Made by a program: the position numbers and the translations under genes. Below are positions 60,401-64,000 of a DNA stretch of 64,000 bases, piece by piece. The stretch is from NCBI GenBank assembly GCA_032358165.1, contig JAALGY010000032.1:3286001-3350000 (forward strand), read 5' to 3'. A model generated the notes under the pieces. That model was not told the DNA's origin and ran no database searches. It saw nothing but the letters and a program-made list of their open reading frames with translations. The DNA is from Diplosphaera chodatii. Taxonomy: Eukaryota; Chlorophyta; Trebouxiophyceae; Prasiolales; Stichococcaceae. Position 1 is the stretch's first letter. Each line of letters begins with the position of its first letter.

Positions 60401-63400
60401 AGCAGTGGCCAAATTGCATGTTCTGCGACTTCAGAGGCATTCCTTCTCAGCATGATGTCATGTCCCTATGCTGTAGGGAGGCGGCCAAGCAGTACGCTTC
60501 GGACAGCCGTAAGCGCCTGCAGGCGATGCGCGGCGCAGCGGCTGCTGGCAGCACTTCACCTGCAGGGCCGGACGCCGAGCGGATCGCTGCTGCACTGCCG
60601 CTGCCGCCCAAAGCTATTGCCAACCATGCAGTTGCAAAGCCCAAGACAGCAGCCGTGGCAGATGCCACAATGCAGCCGGTGGCAGCAGGTGATGCCGCCG
60701 AACCCATGCACCAGGACGAGGCAGATGCTGTGGAGGCGCTCCTCGCGGCGGCGTCTGGTGACATAGACACCGCCGAAAATGCTGGCCAGGGTGGGTCATT
60801 ATGTCAAAGCTTTTGCAGCCCGATGTGGTGTCCAAATCAGCTACACACCTCATATCGGTCAGCAACACCGCGCTCCTTGCTGCATCACGTGCTGCTTTGC
60901 CTGACTGGGGATCTGCAGCAGTCGTCTCCTTATGTGCAATTCTTTTTGCTGCAGGGCCTGGACGGCAGGCGGAGTACCTGGTCAAGTGGCTGGGCAAGGC
61001 GCACGTGCACAACGAGTGGGTGTCGCGCGACCTGCTGCTGCGCATCGCCAAGCGCAAGCTCATGAACTTCGAGCGTCGCGCCGGGTGCGCTGCTGCAACC
61101 TCCTGCATACTGTGGTCCAGGCATCCGCCTCCAGAATGTCTTCACAGTGCACCTCGAGGAGCAATCAGTTGTCAGCTGCTTTGACACCTTCCTTGTGGCA
61201 GGATGCACTAGTTTCTGGATGATCGCTCTGCAGGAGCGCACCGTGCAACGAAATGGACCCAGTGTGGAAGGTGCCGGAGCGGTTTGTCGCCCGGCGGCCG
61301 TCGCCCAGCGGCCCCGGCTGGGAGGTGCTCGTCAAGTGGACGCACCTGGGTCACGACCAATGCACCTGGGAGGTGCGCTACCTGTGCAGGGTTTTGCAGG
61401 GGGGCCTGCCTCCATTCTGCTGCCCTGTGCACATCTGGCGGCTTGCCGCTGGGGGTGCACTGAACCCGGTGCCGTGCCGCCGCAACAGGTGGAGGGCGAG
61501 GGTGTCCTGGTCATGCCCCAGTACCTGGGCCTGCACAAGGCGCTCTGGGAGCGGCAGCAGTCGGCGCTGCGGCGCTCGCAGCCTGAAGCCCTGGCCGTCG
61601 CTGAAGCGGCCAAGCAGGTACGCTTTGCACCCTTCCGTAAACGTGCAAATACCATGTGTACCGTTTCTATGGCTGAGCTGGTCGTACTCAGCATCCTGCT
61701 TGCTGGCGCAAGTTACAAGCTGCTCATGCTTGCATTCATTGGGATAATATCTTTTATAAGCAGGCGGCTGCTGCCAGCACACCAGACATCACAGAGCAGC
61801 CAGAGTGGGTACAAGGCGGCAAGCTGTACCCGCACCAGCTGGAGGCAGTCAACTGGCTGCGCCGGCAGTGGGCAGCCGACGCCCCAGTGCTCATCGCTGA
61901 TGACATCGGGCTTGGCAAGACCGCCACCGTCATCGCCTTTCTGCAGTTCCTACGGTGTGGCCTCCGATCAAGCTTGCAGGCAGTAGAGGCAGCAGCTACC
62001 CTGTCATGGTTCGAGCACTCAGGCCGCCAGTGATGCTGGTCAGAGTTGGGTGAATGTTGCTGCTGCGACCCATTCCAGGTGAAGCTGTGCCACAACGGCA
62101 GCCTGACGTTTCTGCTTGCCTCTTGCAGTCATGAGATGGAGGCGGTCCGGCCAATCCTCATTGTGGCGCCATCCAGCATGTTGCCTTTCTGGGAGGGCGA
62201 GGTCGCTCTCTGGGTGCGCGCTTCAAACAACATCTGCATCGTGTTGTCAGGCTCTTCCTTCCAGTGACGCTGCAGTGTTGGCCAGCGTATTGGTGCTCAA
62301 TGCGATGCTGGGTATGCAGGTGGGCGCCGATGCAAACGTCGTGGTGTACTCTGGCATGCTGGCGGCGCGCACCGTGATGCACGACAACGAGCTGTGGCTG
62401 GCGCCCGGCAGCATGGACGGCAAGTCTGCGACATTCAAGACGCGAGAGGCACTGCCCATGCGGGTGGGCTTCGCATGCTCAAATACATGGTTTTCGATCG
62501 AATATGTTTACTCTGGTCGACGTTGTGCTGTCAGGATGTCAGAGGGTTCAGGGTTGTACGTGTTGGCTGCTCGTCAGCTGTTACGTTCAGCATTCTGCAC
62601 CTTGTAGGGTATGGCATGCATAGTGTGCTGATTCCTTGACCTTCAGGTGCCCAAGCCAGATATTGTGATCACCTCCTACGAGGCAGCAGCGGCTGATGCA
62701 CCGGCCCTGAAGGCCATTGCGTGGGAGGTGGTGCTGCTGGATGAGCGGCAGCGTGGCCGAGCTGGCCTCGCCAAGGTTCGACTGTGCAGCCCTGTGTTCT
62801 GTGGGCTGGCTGACCCTGTCCCGCTGTCACCTCACATTCGGCCTCTTTGCTGCAGGCATCTGAACTTCTGTGCAGCAACAGGGCTCGTGTGAAGCACTTG
62901 GGAGCTGACGTGCTTGCGTCATGCCTTCTCAACTATTTCTCAACTCTGGTGCATTGCTGTGCAGGTGCACTCGATGCTGGGGGACCTGGACGCCGCCTTC
63001 CGCATGCTGATCGCGGGGTCCCGCGCGCAGGCCAGCTCCAGCGACGCCGCGGCAATGGAGTTCCTGCAGCCGCCGCACATCGACCTGGAGGCGCTGGCTC
63101 AAAACAGGCCAAAGGGCTCCCCCGAGGCTGCCGCACAGGCGCGTTCGGGGTTTCAGCACCCTGCACATTGCCGATGCTGTGCCAGTCCGCGGCCATGTTG
63201 CCGGATGCCCGGCTGCTGATCCTCTTCCGGGACATGCTTTCTGATGCACCGCGGGGCGCAATTGTGTTGTTGCTATGCAACGGACGGCAACTCTCATATG
63301 GAGGTTGCACAGCAGAAGCAGGCATGGCAAATACAGCCCCTCGTCCAGACCTGTTCACCTTGCGGTGCAGGCGGAGAAGCTGAGGGGCGCACTGGCGACG

Positions 63401-64000
63401 CTGACGCTGCGGCGGCTGCGGGCAGACTGCGGGCCGCCTGCCCCGGCGCTGCTGGAGGTGACGCTGCCGGTGGAGCTGACGCCGCCGCAGGCCGCCTGCT
63501 ACCGCAGCGTGCTCACCCGCTTCTACGAGCTGCTGTCTGACCCCAAGCCGCCACGCCACTCCGGCCACAGGTGCGGCCATGTCAAGCTAAGGGTTGTGTT
63601 AACTTTTGGTCATGTATGTCAGGACTGCAGCACAAGCCTCACGGCTGCAGAGGCCCACGTATGCCAGGTGTCCTGCTGGCTTGATCTGCAGGGCCTCACA
63701 GCTGCGCGGCGTGGTGGCGGAGCTGCGCAAGGTGTGCGCCTACCCGACGCTTCTGTCAGACTTCTCCATGGCGGGGAGCTCCGGCGAGGGCAACGGCGGC
63801 GACGGCGACTCGCCCACAGACTCGCCGCGCGCTGCGTCCGGGGCAGCAGCGGCGGCGGCTGCAAACGGGGAGGGTGATGGGAAGCCGATCGACCTGGTCG
63901 CCGCCTCCGGCAAGCTGCGCGTGCTGCAGCAGCTGCTGCCGGCGCTGCAGGCCAAGGGCCACCGTGTGCTGCTGCTCAGCCAGTCTCGCAAGGTGAAGCC
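57483..64000 (+). CDS. CW-PWWP-chromodomain-SNF2 chromatin remodeller (truncated by window end)
   Basis: Twenty-one exons join in phase: 57483-57629, 57789-57926, 58015-58473, 58584-58688, 58872-59141, 59179-59376, 59572-59698, 59852-60009, 60202-60317, 60477-60790, 60955-61084, 61234-61372, 61489-61617, 61764-61954, 62129-62213, 62320-62463, 62647-62775, 62856-62888, 62965-63138, 63371-63570, 63692-63992, and the gene continues. Over 1229 residues: CW-type finger (WVQCARCNQWRKVPYDVL, residues about 37-90); Gly/Arg-rich stretch and UBA-like SEAAAALLDMGFAEDEADA; PWWP (VVWAKVEGHDWWPARVV, about 270-400); an RG/GR-rich block; chromodomain 1 (EYLVKWLGKAHVHNEWVS, about 685) and 2 (WEVLVKWTHLGHDQCTWE, about 750); SNF2 N-lobe with PHQLEAVNWLRRQW and Walker A DDIGLGKTATVIAF, then PILIVAPSSMLPFWEGEV and DIVITSYEAA. 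Motif II reads LLDERQRG instead of DE(A/G)H, and the usual motif III (LTGTPLQN) is not recognisable. TLRRLRAD and SGKLRVLQQLLPAL follow. The start codon is uncertain. Confidence 0.85.

Noticed and set aside
1..64000. tRNA genes, CRISPR arrays, transposase or reverse transcriptase genes
   Set aside because: No B-box-like GGTTCGAATCC with matching A box, no regularly spaced repeats, and no transposase or polymerase motifs were found on either strand.

Overview
The window is nuclear DNA of a photosynthetic green eukaryote, most likely a chlorophyte alga (Trebouxiophyceae-like; this placement is inference). The evidence is a moderately GC-rich sequence, genes cut into many short exons by introns of roughly 50-400 bases with GT-AG (and unusually often GC-AG) borders, plant-type proteins (topoisomerase VI subunit A, a chloroplast FKBP18, a one-LHC-motif protein, a plastid DUF4336 protein) and proteins kept in algae but lost from many land plants (SLBP). 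I see no operons, IS elements, CRISPR arrays or convincing tRNA genes. Gene models were built by joining exons where reading phase and family alignment agree; for most recognised genes every junction keeps phase.

Layout. 0.5-2.0 kb (-): thylakoid FKBP18 immunophilin. 2.4-6.3 kb (+): STI1/HOP co-chaperone. 6.8-10.0 kb (+): TOP6A/SPO11-3. 10.1-10.4 kb: a compositionally odd block with perfect GC hairpins. 10.5-13.5 kb (-): TRM13 tRNA 2'-O-methyltransferase. 14.7-16.0 kb (+): unrecognised protein. 16.3-19.1 kb (-): unrecognised Pro/Ser/Ala-rich protein. 19.9-22.7 kb (+): BDP1, the TFIIIB subunit of RNA polymerase III. 22.8-23.4 kb (-): CNX6/MOCS2B molybdopterin synthase large subunit. 24.0-29.3 kb (+): NOM1/SGD1 ribosome-biogenesis protein. 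29.8-30.4 kb (-): LHC-superfamily protein. 30.7-33.8 kb (-): LRR protein of the STK11IP-like type. 34.7-40.9 kb (-): cytosine-5 DNA methyltransferase with a C-terminal half-CXXC finger and Tudor-like module. 41.5-43.5 kb (-): DUF4336 protein. 44.0-45.3 kb (+): SpoU/TrmH RNA methyltransferase. 45.7-47.2 kb (+): histone stem-loop binding protein. 47.4-49.9+ kb (-): coiled-coil (TPH-like) protein. 50.6-54.1 kb (-): CDK5RAP1/MiaB-type methylthiotransferase. 54.4-55.8 kb (-): ADPRM-like metallophosphoesterase. 57.5 kb to the window end (+): a large chromatin remodeller with CW, PWWP, two chromodomains and an SNF2 ATPase.

Themes. The genes are unrelated neighbours, as is normal in nuclear genomes, but two groups stand out: chromatin and DNA methylation (the methyltransferase fusion and the CW-PWWP-chromo-SNF2 protein), and RNA modification or processing (TRM13, SpoU, CDK5RAP1, SLBP, NOM1, BDP1). 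The most notable observations are the two reader-enzyme fusions, the degenerate SNF2 motifs in the remodeller, the high number of GC-AG introns (nine candidates), and a near-duplicate exon pair in NOM1.
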